A stretch of DNA of 39,292 nucleotides from Gnetum montanum (lineage: Eukaryota > Streptophyta > Gnetopsida > Gnetales > Gnetaceae). The notes under the pieces were generated by a model. That model was not told the DNA's origin. It did not search any database and saw nothing but the letters and a program-made list of their open reading frames with translations. Each line of letters starts with the position of its first letter. Positions within the stretch are counted from its first letter, which is position 1. Shown in pieces: positions 10,716 to 21,505 of this stretch. Position numbers and translations under genes: made by a program. The stretch lies in assembly GCA_015680685.1 (NCBI GenBank), contig MNCI01030770.1:1-39292 (forward strand), in the 5' to 3' direction.

Positions 10716-11304
10716 CCAATTTTTCATGAGATCCAGGTGGGTCGGCAAAACTCCCAGAGCACACTAGAGAGCAGAGACGCTACGAACCAGAGCACAAAAA
10801 CTTTTACGCTGGACAACACTGCACGCTGAGCATACAGCCTCTACGCTGTGCTTACAGTGTGAACCAGCCACAATCATCCCTGCATCCACCGGGGCTTTTC
10901 GTCCGCCTTGTGTTCTGGTCACAACTGCGTTATACTGGTGCATTGTACTTTCATTCTGTAATGTCATTGTTACATTTTCTTCCCAAAATCGTTTACAGTT
11001 TGCATTAATTGTTGTATGTATTCTGTTTACGCATGTTTACGTTTACACTCTGTTCACATCAATTACGCTGTGTACGCTCTGATTTACGCTTATTACGCCG
11101 TTTACGTATAACCCAGCATACAACACTTTGCTGTACATTCGAGGAAATCCTTGTCTGATCCGCGTGCGGACCACCCAAGGTACTCTACCTTCGTTCATTC
11201 CAGCTTGCCCTCAGGCAAAGGTAGGGTATTCTGTGTGCATCCTGCGATCCCATGGTCTCTGTTTCATTCCAACCGGAGATCGACGATTTCGGGTGGTACA
11301 GAAA

Positions 11305-11324
11305 TTGGCACTAGAAGGAGGGCC
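11305..11324 (+). other. Primer-binding site of copy A
   Basis: TTGGCACTAGAAGGAGGGCC follows the LTR end after GAAA. Copy B has TTGGCGCTAGAAGGAGGGCC in the same place. The TGGCGC start resembles tRNA-complementary sites of plant gypsy elements; I cannot name the tRNA without a search. Confidence 0.75.
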
Positions 11325-11889
11325 TCTACCTAAAACCTTACCTACAAGCTTCCCAGCGTTTACGCTGCTCAGTCTAAAACCTAGTCTGTAAACTATCCAG
11401 CGTTCATGCTACTGAGTGTCTACACTATTCAGTTCAAACCCTTCCATCCATAAGTTTCCTAGCGTCTACGCTGCCGAGTATACGCTACATGCTTTACGCT
11501 GCAAATTTTCCTTACGCCATACACAAGACTGCTAAAGTTTACGCTGCACATTGTTACGCTGTAGACTTGTCTACGCTGTCATCCATTTACGCTACGCTTG
11601 TTACGCCGTAGATTTTGTCTACGCTACACACTGACTTTCTTTGAGATTTTGTTTACGCTACTCTCTTTACGCTACAAATACGTTCACGCTACTGTTTATT
11701 TATACCACATTATGCTATAAAGCTTATTTACGCTGCACGTTGACACTGTATACGCTGCTTAGGGTATACGCTGCACTCCTTACGCTGTAGACTTGTGTAC
11801 GCCGACCCTATACGCTTCATCCCTATATGCTGCACGTTACCACGTAAGTTTACGCTGTACTAAGTACACTAATTTCACATCCCTATACC
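11325..11889 (+). other. Untranslated leader of copy A, TACGC-rich
   Basis: 565 bases between primer-binding site and gag start. No ORF of note; packed with TTTACGCT / TACGCTGC motifs on the element-sense strand (more than 20 TACGC), matching copy B's leader. Confidence 0.8.
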
Positions 11890-14637
11890 ATGTCATACCC
11901 TCAACAGGTCATCATGAACCCCGCAATCACCACCGCTACAACTGCTCAAGTCACCGACATGGCAGGTACCATGGCTGCCCAACAGCTTGTCATTCCACAG
12001 CCGACAGTACAACCCACAGCGGGGCCCTGCCAGTCCCTACAGTTGCAAGGGAGAAACCCAACCTCTAACATTATAACCCAAGACCAGTATAACTTTATAT
12101 GTGTGAAGATACAAGCTGGTCTGGCCGTAGATCGAGCTGAAATAGAGGTAAAGAGGCAGTACGAACTCTTGTATAGGGGGGGTGAGAGTTCATCCCTTCC
12201 CCGTATGACATAATCCCTATTCCAGAGCAGTACTCAGAGCTCATCACACGACTCCTCCTGCAAAGGAGCCAGTCGTTGGAGCAGCCTACAATAGATCTCC
12301 AACCGGAAGAGGAGGACGAGTTCGCTGCCCAATCCGAACACGAGGACTCCTATCACACCCTCAGCCCACAAACACACATCAACCCCATGTTCTACTCGGG
12401 CACAGGGGAAGCCATGTCCCTCCAACCCCTCAAGTTCACCCAGGTGCAAGCATCTCCCCCAGAAACATCTGTATTGGTTCATGTTTCTCTGGTAATCAAC
12501 CCGTAATTCAGTACACTCCCTCTCGCTATCATCCCCGTTGCAGCAGCAGGCCCATCCTCGTAAGCACCACCCCCACACAATAACATGGGAGCAACCTTCT
12601 TGCCTCGAGTGATAGGGATGCCACATGTGATACCAACATCCACGTCCGCCCACTACATCCCCCACATCCAAACGCACGGGGCCCCTTCCACCACTATAAC
12701 CCAACAGGGGGTTCCTCCACAAAATGTGGCTGGGCAATGGGCAGTGATGGGTGTGCCATCACATCAACTCTCTCACCATAACGTGTCGCCCCATATGATT
12801 CCACCAGCCAACATTCCCCAAGTACAGCTGCAACTGCAGCAACAACAACCTCTCACCTACAATGTGCCATCCCTAGTGCCACCCACTATGAACATCCCGC
12901 AAGCACAACCACCGACCGCACAGCTTTCAGCCTTTCAACCTACCATCCAACAGTCCAACCTGTACAATGTGCCACACCCCCAAGTTGCCATATCACCTAG
13001 TGCCCAAGACTGGGCAGATGCCAAAAAATTAATGCAAGAACTAACTGACGAGGTAAAGAGCCTCAAAAAAGCTGCCGACGGAGAGCTGAAGGTAGTGGAC
13101 TTCTACCACGATGACCCCATCAGCCCTTCCATCCCACCTCTAACCTTGCCCAAAGGCATATCGTTGCCAACACTAACTAAATATAATGGGGAGACAGACC
13201 CCAATGCATATCTTATAACATTTAGGTTAGAATGCGCATTGCTCCAGGCATGGCCCCATGCCATTTTGTGAGTGTTCCCCATGTCCCTTGTAGGGAGAGC
13301 ACTCGATTGGTACCGGGCCTTGCCGAGGAATTCTATATTTTCCTTGGAATTCTTGGAGAACGCTTAGCGAATAGGCTTACGCATGAATTCTTGGAGAAGG
13401 AGCGTCAACGGTTAGCCGTAGGGCCGCCTAAACCCACTCCACTTAACGCCGTACCCATAACGCCACATAATCGTCAACCAAACGCAGGCAACGAGGGTGA
13501 AACATCAAAAAAAATGATACGTCTAAAGCAACGGCTCCTAGCAAAAACGACGGACCAGCAAAGCATGAAATAAAATTGTTGGGCCTAATGGACCCAGTCA
13601 CCACTGATGCAAACGTGCCCAATAGTAGAGACTTGGCAACAGCTTTAACATAAGTCACATAAGCACTCAAGCAAAAGAACACTTCACTAAGCTTGTATGA
13701 CTTAGTTCTAACATCCCAAACGCATCGCGAAGCTTTGGTACGCATGCTAACGTCGATCCTAGTAAGCGAGAACTTGCCCCCAAATGAACCATCCATTCAT
13801 GCGGTAATGTACTCGCCCCAAGGGTCAACGTCCAAACCACTAAGCTTCCACAACGATAACATTAAAGTGGATAAGAAAATAGGGGAGGTAACAATAGCCC
13901 CCATGTTCATAACTATAGGCATAAATCAGTTCAAGATACATAGGATCCATGTAGACGATGGAGTTGCTACGAACGTGGTACCATACCCCATCATGGAACA
14001 ACTAGGGTTGACCGAGTTAATCAAACCAACCACAACTACATGTTTAAAATCATTCAGCGGGTCACACGTGATGGTCAAAGGCATAGTGACCTTAGATTTC
14101 ATAGCAGGAGACCAGTTTCCCACGTTTGCCAACTTTGTGATGGTCGATGAAATGCTAGGATTCAACCTGATATTAGGAAGACCCTGGTTGGCCCAACTGA
14201 AAGCGATCTCATCCCCTATACATCAAGAAATCCACCTACCCTACGAAGGCGGTGAAATCATCATACACAGGGAAGCGGCTACACCTATTGTTTCATCACA
14301 CATGGACATGGACCAAGGCTCAGAGGTTGAACTCGAAAAGCCTAGTCGAAACGACATAAACGAACAACAACTGGTAGGCAGTAATCCAAATCCACCTAAA
14401 ATAGAAACACCTGCACCTGACATTGTACATACTCCTTCTCAATTAGAAACTAACATAGAACTTACCACAAATACTTAAGCATCTAAAAACACTGACGCAG
14501 AAGCCATTCCATCAGACGTCCCTTGGGCCGAATTACCGTTTAACGTAATCAGCGAAGGGGACGCTGAATACAGAATCATACCCATTGACACATCGCCTAA
14601 CATTAAAAAGAAAAAAATCAAAAAATTTCTAAAATAA
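11890..14637 (+). pseudogene. gag-protease polyprotein, copy A (frameshift, stops, 1.4-kb internal deletion)
   Basis: Structural Gag fused to the retropepsin that processes it. Translation would start at 11890 or the conserved in-frame ATG at 11914. The N-terminal part is conserved with copy B (QDQYNFIC, AQDWADAKK, LPTLTKYNGETDP). The frame breaks at a seven-G run (12175-12181); stops follow near 12504, 12560 and 13268. Around 13350-13365 the Gag C terminus, including the zinc-knuckle region of copy B, is deleted, with GAATTCTTGGAGAA repeats near the joint. The protease is intact in 13693-14478, with active-site VDDG followed by LGRPWLAQL. A stop at 14476 is followed by a conserved tail ending in a lysine-rich stretch and TAA at 14635, the same terminus as copy B. 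Gag-pro therefore ends before RT as its own ORF. Confidence 0.85.
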
Positions 14638-15171
14638 TACCATCTCAGCACGTCCGAAACAACGTTAAACTACAACTTGTCCGAAATGACGTTAAACTAC
14701 AACAAATCAAAAAAAAACATTAGACTACGCTCCCTGTCCAGAAAGACGTTAAACTATCATGTCCGCAATGACATAAAACTAGCCACGATCAAAAATGGTC
14801 GGTCAACTAAGAAACCCATCCACATTATCCGAAATGTTACTTGTTTACAATGGGGCCCAAAATGGCCTTAAACTAAAAATGTGGGCCTGAAATGGCCTTA
14901 AACTAGATCACACACTTGTACTTCATTTTCTTCTTATAATTACATCCGCATATTACACTTAGAACAAATGAAAAAATAAACCAAAATATTTTACATTGCC
15001 ATGTCGTGTGTGCAATCAAACTCAAAATCAACAAAAAAAAATTTTTACATGCAATGCTATATAATTATAAGTGTCAATTGTTTCCGTTTATCTCAAGATC
15101 TTCAATTTACAATTCCCGTATCAATTTGAGTCAGAATAGTTCTAAAGGCAAAACTAAAAAAAAACAAAAAA
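14638..15171 (+). other. Spacer with module-boundary repeats, copy A
   Basis: Between the gag-pro stop and the 3' end of the antisense gene. It holds degenerate copies of GTCCGAAATGACGTTAAACT (14652-14785), then GGCCTGAAATGGCCTTAAAC variants (14850-14905). Both versions occur in the same order in copy B's equivalent spacer. The rest is AT-rich and includes the conserved GCACACACGACATG 3' flank of the antisense gene near 15000. Confidence 0.8.
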
Positions 15172-18100
15172 CTAAGCATCAGGGATGGGAGGATCGTCCC
15201 CTTTAGATCCACCAGCGTTAGGGGCCCCCATTCCACTAGGGCCAGCTTCTTGGGCATCATCACCACCTTCATCCTGAAAATAGAAAAGGGGACAATCAAT
15301 GTAAGAATAACAGAACACCAAAATTTCAAACATTATTCAGCAAATCAATTTCATAATCAAAAAACGCTTACCATAGGAGATCCACCCAAGCCAAATTCTA
15401 GTCGACGAAGGATTTCCTCTTCCGAGACACTAGCCCAATCGGTCTCACCAAGGCTTAGGTCAACGTCTGCCAAGGCCTTTCCCTTGTCAACAGCCGACCA
15501 GGTAGGACGTTTTAGAGGAAATTCACCCACAGACACTTCCCCAGAGGCAGTCGTAATCACCCTGGTAGGCGACTCCATCTCAACAGTTGTGTTTTGGGCA
15601 AAAGAATCAAAAGTAGAGCACAAACCCAAACCCTCCATAAACATTTCTAGTTGCCGCTTTTCAATGGACACTTCTTTTAATGACTTCTTGTAGTGGTGTT
15701 TGTGATTTTTCTTATCCTGACCCCACTTGCGAACCTTGGAAGCGAAGGCTTTCCAATCTTGACATTTGAGGTTCAGGAGATCAATTAGGGCTTTACGCTC
15801 TACCATTCTCCGAGTCAGTGACGCATGACGATTTAGTAGATTCCAATATCTCGTATACGTAACCTTGAACGTTCGCCAAGAGCGATCACCACTTAGTTTG
15901 GTAGCAGCAAACTTGTATCGAGCCTTAAGATTGTCACGTTCAACCGACAACTCGGAGACTTCCTTTTCTTTTGCCTGGATCTGCAGTCACAACTGTTCGA
16001 TAGAACGCTTACAAGTCCATAGTGACTTGGCGTTGTGTACTAGGCCTTCCGCCACCTCATCATAAACAGGCCTTGGCACCTACTCAACCTCTGGGGATAG
16101 CGAAGGTAAACTCTCTATACTGATGCTCTCGGAGGGATCCCACCTCAACTTGGCACCTATGCATATGAAAAGATCAAACGTTAAGACAACAAAAACAGGG
16201 TGTGACGCTCTAAAATGACAAACCATTTAAAAACATTATACCTATTTCGGGGTGGACCTCCTGAATTCGTTCAGCAACTTCTTCTGCGATTCCAGCCACA
16301 AAATCCATCTTACTTGGCATTTCTGTCCAAGTAAATGGCTCACAGGTGCGGGATGAACTAACCTCCGCAGTCCTCTCAGGGGGAACCATCTTCATGGGTA
16401 CGTCTAAGCACACCGTCCTGGTCTCGCTGCCTTCGTCTGGAAGAAATGAAAACATGAAAATAAAAGACCATAGAAATGACAACTAACAAAGCAATATAAA
16501 GTAAAATAAAAAGAAAAAATACCGTGCTCCTTGTCACCTTCTGGAGAATCCCCTATGTCCAAATTTCCCTTGAGAAAACTGCTAAACATCTGGTCAACAC
16601 CACCCTGATCATCCAATGGCTCAGTTTCTGTGGTGTTTTCCTTTAACTCCTCTGTTCCTCCTCCCTGATCCTTCTCCACATTTTCCTCTTCATTATTTCG
16701 CTCCGTGTTGGTCTCCTCCTCCTCAGTAATGGTTTCTAGCGCCTGCTTCCTCACTTCTCAAACCAAGCCAAAGACATCAGTGACATGTAAGCGATTGAAG
16801 AAAAAATTATGAGCAAAACGAAAACAATAAAACAATAAGCTAGCGAAGTCTACTTACCGGGCATCTTGAATCGTATGCACTTCACTCGTGGCTCCCTCAC
16901 ATTAGAAGCTTCCTCAGCTGCGCGTTCGTATCTCTTCAGCTTCAATTTGGCCTGGCCAACAATTTCTTTGATAACCCGCTTAGCTCTCCTTGCAGTGAGG
17001 GGCACATCATCTGACTCTAATCCCAGACTATCCCGAGTATGAATGGAGGTACCCGAAAATCCCCCGGTCGTAATAGACACGGACTCATTAATGCCCTCAG
17101 GCGTATCCTGGGACTTGGCTGTTTCGAACAAGTGGTTGATCCACGGGTGGGATAGTTGACCCCGATCCCGTAGAACAAACTTGTTGTCCGCGCGGACTAT
17201 CAGAAATTCAGCAAAGCGACGAAGGTAACTGGCGAAGAAGGTAAAGGTGAAGTGGGATTGCGCCTCGACATTCGAGCGCAATCGCACTATCTCCTTGTGC
17301 ATGCCCGACAACAAAAATTCAGCCTAGTTATAGTGCATGCCAGTTTCTAGGATAGTTAGCATGACGCATACGGCCTCAACCCCAAGACTTCGTACCTGGG
17401 AAAGGGTTTTGGGAAATACCCGTGCCCTAAACAGGGGATACAGTTCATTTACCTCCTCAACCTTTGCTTTCCCCTGCATCGGGAATCCCTTGGTACCCTT
17501 GGCCAGGCCCAACCAGTCCTCCAACTCACGCACCATTTGGAGCTCTTTATGAGCTCTGTCTAAAACTACACTTATGCCATCTGTCGGTACCCCAAATAAG
17601 TTTGAAAAGAATTTTGGTGACAGATGGAAAACTACCTTAACACCCTTAATCTGGGTGCTGTAGTAGGAGATAGACTCGTTAAAGGAATCCACGATCCTAA
17701 TCATTTCTCCTATGGATACATCAGGACTCGGGGTCGTGAAGAGCTCCATAAGGCCGACATTGTCTAAGCAACGAAAAATAGATGGCGGGGCATGGTTGCG
17801 TAACCATTTTTGAGCCTTAGTCACCTCCCCGAACTTCATTGACAAGGTTGTCTCAGTTCGCCCGGTTGTGATAGGATCCCCGCCAGGAGGTGCATCAACT
17901 ACAAACGCAATGTAAAATTGTCGTATCAGTATACCTCTTGGCTGTTAAAACACGTTAACACATCTAGGAAGTGTTGTCATTTACCGCCAGTGGTGGACTT
18001 GGATGTGCTGCCTGAACCAGAGTCACGAGGGAAAACTGGCCCTTGGTCCAACTGATCTTTATCCAACCATCCACGAGCTTGGCACATTGCCAACGCTCTA

Positions 18101-18778
18101 GAAAATCGTTGGTGAAAATAGATGATATCCCCCTTCATTAGAGCTAATACAGCTTTACGAAGGGTGGGACCCACCATAAATCCCTCTAGAGCGGTACAAG
18201 CTAAGGCAAGCCCATCATCTTCGACACATATTCCATCTGCATTAACTTTAGGCCTACAAATGAACAGATGTCAAAACTGAGGCAAATGCCAAATGGAAAA
18301 AAGAAGCAATAGACTTGAATGGTCCTACCTACCCACCCAGTACACTATGCCAGGAGGGTTCTGGAACAGCGTGTGCGCATGCGCGGCTAAAAATAAGGTG
18401 TTGTCTAGGTAGTCCTTTCCTCGTGGTAATTGGGCCCACACACACGCTAACGGGCGTGTGGACCTAGGCCCGCAGGAAGAACCATCCTCATTCGTAAGCT
18501 GCCCCTCGTCGATGTCTTCCATGAAGACAACGACACCCTCCACGACTCCTGACAACATTGCCTCAAGCACGCTCTGTGCCACCAGTTCACTTAGATGCGA
18601 CTAGATAACCACTTCAAAATTGTCCAGTATGAAGGCAAGGAATTCGCACGCACCTTCTCTAAACCAGACCCCATTGTTATCCATAGTTAGATCTGAGGTA
18701 GGCTCATCAGCCTCAATGGGGCCAAACCATGTTAGCACCCCAACGACCTCAACAACGAGGAGAAAACGCTTACTATCC
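15172..18778 (-). pseudogene. Antisense accessory gene, copy A (exons 2-8; NIF/HAD-like N terminus, coiled-coil C terminus)
   Basis: Exons on the minus strand: 18778-18329, 18253-17985, 17898-16858, 16753-16523, 16436-16242, 16156-15372 and 15273-15172. Lengths are 450, 269, 1041, 231, 195, 785 and 102 bp; each equals its copy B counterpart except exon 3, which is six bases longer. All introns are GT-AG and phases are conserved. Exon 2 gives the NIF/HAD-like domain (VVEVVGVLTW, VWFREGACEFLAF, then LFLAAHAHTLFQNPPG). Exon 4 is the conserved middle domain, exons 5-6 are acidic and Ser/Thr-rich, exon 7 is a coiled coil. In-frame stops: 18601-18603, 17324-17326 and two near the start of exon 7. 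They fall at codons that are sense in copy B, and the reverse also holds. Exon 1 and promoter are lost with the truncated left part of the gene. Confidence 0.85.
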
Positions 18779-18836
18779 CTGCAAGCAATCAGGATGCCAC
18801 AATAAATTAGCCATGCATCAAAACAACGTGAAAAAT

Positions 18837-18944
18837 AATAAAAATAAGAAGTCTTTGCTTGGATGTTCCCTTCTTGAGTTTTCTTACCATTCTGATGTTA
18901 CCTAATTATCGGAAGCTAAGACAATAAAAATAAGAAGTCTTTGC
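18837..18944. repeat. 22-bp direct repeat at the broken end of copy A
   Basis: AATAAAAATAAGAAGTCTTT plus GC occurs at 18837-18858 and 18923-18944, separated by 64 bp, where similarity to copy B ends. It may mark the rearrangement that truncated copy A. Confidence 0.7.
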
Positions 18945-20276
18945 ATGATGTGGTTCTCATGCATAAAAAAAACACATGAAGCAATTGAGAATTCAAAGCA
19001 CACCCCTTAGATGAAATAAACTTTGGGCTACAAGCACTAGTTATGGAACCAAAAGTGTTCCCTCTAACTAAGACCCTTCTCGCTTCCCATTGCTTCCTTT
19101 GTTTCATCGGAATGGTGGTGGCTCTTTGAAGATGCATCCTTGTTATCCAAGTGGATGGTTTAGCCAAATGCATTGATGCAAAGCTGCTGGAAGTGGTTGG
19201 TTTGAGGCCGGAGTTGGAATGAGACTTGCCAAGTCACATTAATCATCAAACACACAAGGGGCTGTACACCACCTTGTTTGAGATTCCATTCCATTCTCTT
19301 CTCTCCTCTCCATCCTTCTCTCCATTGTTCACCTCATTGCCAGTTGTATCATTAGTGTATCTATTTTGGTTGATGCATTGTTTTCTTTTTGGTAAATTCT
19401 TGTGGTTAAGACTTTAACTTTTGTTCCAAAAGACATTCCCAGAGCCTACGAACTCTTTGAATGTGGGTCTGTCAGGGCATTAACAGCATCCGCCTGCTTT
19501 GGGGAGGACCCACTGACATTCCTATTTGGTGCATTCGTTAACTTCTTTTCCTTAACATTTTGCAATTAATTATTATTTTGGTCATTACCATCTTGACATC
19601 TACTTCATTGATGTTTTCAGTTGGCCCTTTTTATCTATCTTTCTTACTCCTTTCCCTTCTTCATTCTAACGCTACCCGAGGTTCGCGATTAGTCATGGGG
19701 GTATGGGGCCCGCTTTTTTCGATTTTCACCTAGCCCCGAAATTTTTTATTTTCTTCCTAACCCCTACACCTTCGGTAGTCATCATTACTACATCTCCCGA
19801 TCCATATTAGCCATACCAAAACCTAGCCAATGGACCTACACTGAAGCAAGGTATTGATTACTTAATGATTCAATTACCCTTGCTAATATATGATTGTGTT
19901 GTGTGTGCAGATGGCAATCATACAACAATAGAATGGATCTGGAGCAAACACTTGGAATGAAGCAGCGCTGAAGTAGCTATGCAAGGAGCAAGATCGATGG
20001 CGCGCTTATGGATGGACAACGAAAAGCGCAATCTTGGCATTGGCAGCACCAACACTTCTTTCTATCTTTCTCTTTCTCTCAAGCTGCCAATAAAGGCCTG
20101 ATGTCATTGTAATAAGGTGTTCACCTTTGTTGTCATGAACACCAGTTTTGTCAAGTCTTGTAATAATGATCTGTTCACATGTCATCCCATTAGTTCTATT
20201 CCCCTCAATAATTCCATACCTTCCCGATATTATTCTAGGGAACTTGAGGATGAGTTTTCATTCAATCATGGGGGTA
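18945..20276. other. Unassigned DNA, probably the 3' internal part of another LTR element
   Basis: No gene is supported. It holds a pyrimidine-rich stretch (19285-19330), an inverted copy of the GTGGGTCCTCCCCAAAGCAG block (about 19490-19515), and an acceptor-like TGTGTGTGCAG near 19910. Just before the next LTR a short reading frame (LEDEFSFNHGG, about 20238-20270) ends in a purine-rich CATGGGGGTA, like the pol-end/polypurine-tract region of plant gypsy elements. Confidence 0.45.
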
Positions 20277-20283
20277 TGATGAG

Positions 20284-20456
20284 ACGCGATATGCACAAGC
20301 CGCGATATTGCGGCTTCCGCGATGTTGCATCCCATGCGATATCGCGTACATGATATCGTGTAAGCGATATTGCGTCGTCCACATGCGATATCGCATACCT
20401 GATATCATGTACGTGATATCATGTCGTCCCCTGCAATATCGCGTACGCGATATCAT
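20284..20456. repeat. GATATC-based palindrome array in U3
   Basis: About ten GATATC or near-GATATC cores joined by CGCGTACGCG, ATGTACGT or similar self-complementary linkers, for example ATATCGCGTACGCGATAT near 20436. It resembles the perfect palindrome at 9482-9501 and is analogous to, but different from, the GCGTATACGC arrays of copies A and B. Confidence 0.85.
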
Positions 20457-20472
20457 GGTCCGCCACCAAATC

Positions 20473-20480
20473 TATAAATA
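20473..20480 (+). promoter_or_regulatory. TATA box (TATAAATA) of the 20277 LTR
   Basis: TATAAATA follows the palindrome array, the same order (palindromes then TATA) as in the Tat-like LTRs. Confidence 0.6.
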
Positions 20481-20737
20481 AGAGGTGGCACTCCCCTCAT
20501 TTCCCATCTTGGCTAGAAGTAGAGAAGCTCTGGCAGTTTGATCACTCCATAGTTAGATTAATTTCCCATGTGCCCACAGTAGGAGTCCTAGAGTGAATGG
20601 CTCTTTATTCGAGCAACATTGTACCTGAACACAAGTTGTGTACGGCAATAAAGATGAACTTGATTGGATAAACTTTGCTGTGCATGGATAGCATTTTATT
20701 TATTGTTATTTATTACTTTCCTATAATGCAGTACGAG

Positions 20738-21065
20738 TACGACTTGATTACGAGCATCTAAGGATGTGTACAGCTAGTCAAGGAATCGGCTGCTCGTCGC
20801 ATGTGGTATGAGTACAACTTGATTACGAGCATTGTGACTACTTGGTAACCCAGTAGCGTATTCCAGGATCTACGCTTGGTAATCCCAGTGGTAGTCCCAG
20901 TGTGTACATCTAGTCAAGGAATCGGCTGCTCATCGCACTTAGGCTAGTTAGGTTCTCTCACCCTTCACTCCTAGAACGTGGGGTAAGTACGACTTGGCTA
21001 CGAGCACCTGTGGGTGTGTACAGCTAATCAAGGAATCGGTTGCTTATCACACTTAGGCTAGTTAA
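20738..21065 (+). repeat. Imperfect direct repeats in the downstream half of the 20277 LTR
   Basis: A GTGTACAGCTAGTCAAGGAA block occurs at 20766, 20902 and 21016 (spacings 136 and 114), each followed by ATCGGCTGCTCATCGCA or a close variant. A TACGACTTGATTACGAGCA block precedes the array at 20738, 20813 and 20987. Confidence 0.75.
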
Positions 21066-21324
21066 GTGCCTCAATACGACCACTTCGAGCACGTGCATTA
21101 CGTGTGGTGATCCTAGTAACGATTAGTGTTTGGTAGCCATAGTTGCATCGGTTCAGGGTGTGTACGGTAAGTGGGAACGGATGCTGACACTAGTTAATAT
21201 AGACTTAGGTCCTTAGTTAGAGTTAGTTAGCTTTCTCAACCCTTCACCCTTTAGCATAGGAGATAAACCTGAAAAGACCAAAAAAATCATATACCTTGGA
21301 CTTACTTAACCATACACCGTGACA

Positions 21325-21505
21325 ACAACAAGTAAGTCTGGGAAGACAACAAATGATTAACCCCAGGTGTTCCATAGGGCGTTTAGGCATTTAGTCTGCG
21401 GAGTTCGACCGGATCACACGTGCTACGCTCGTTTTGTATGGTTGAGTGTAGGGGTACCTCGCCACTCATCAGTTCCCCAATGACTTGTGTAGGTGTTTCC
21501 ATTAG
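21325..21505. other. Short interval between two LTRs; candidate target-site duplication ATTAG
   Basis: No gene. The last five bases (21501-21505, ATTAG) abut the end of copy B's 3' LTR and are its candidate target-site duplication; the partner lies beyond the right edge. Confidence 0.4.

Larger units (their letters stand above)
10122..11300 (+). repeat. 5' LTR of copy A
   Basis: Starts TGAAACACCACAAAA and ends GGTGGTACA. Both ends match the LTRs at 21506-22831 and 38152 onward (inverted here). Length 1,179 bp, TG...CA termini. U3 carries arrays of GCGTATACGC palindromes; TATA box at 10707-10715; the downstream half contains TTTACGC motifs. The end is fixed by the primer-binding site four bases later. 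Confidence 0.88.
10122..18830 (+). mobile_element. Copy A: truncated Tat-like Ty3/gypsy LTR retrotransposon with antisense gene
   Basis: Order on the plus strand: 5' LTR (10122-11300), primer-binding site (11305-11324), leader, gag-protease (11890-14637), motif spacer (14638-15171), and the accessory gene on the minus strand (18778-15172). RT, RNase H, integrase and 3' LTR are absent. Similarity to copy B stops within intron 1 of the accessory gene near 18830, where unrelated sequence and a direct repeat begin. Gag has a further internal deletion of about 1.4 kb. It shares every retained module with copy B but is clearly diverged from it, so the two are different insertions or subfamilies rather than a recent duplication. 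Confidence 0.85.
20277..21324 (+). mobile_element. LTR of an unrelated plus-strand LTR retrotransposon (3' or solo LTR)
   Basis: Starts TGATGAGACG directly after the purine-rich GGGGGTA and is judged to end at CACCGTGACA; the right end is approximate. U3 is dominated by GATATC/GCGTACGC palindromes; TATAAATA at 20473-20480; the second half carries imperfect direct repeats. No partner LTR was found, and nothing resembling its gag or pol is present, so it is solo or the last remnant of an element broken by neighbouring insertions. Confidence 0.6.

Noticed and set aside
15865-16065. Plus-strand ORFs across 15250-18800 as host genes
   Set aside because: They are shadows of the minus-strand exons of the accessory gene, whose exon lengths and splice sites match copy B.
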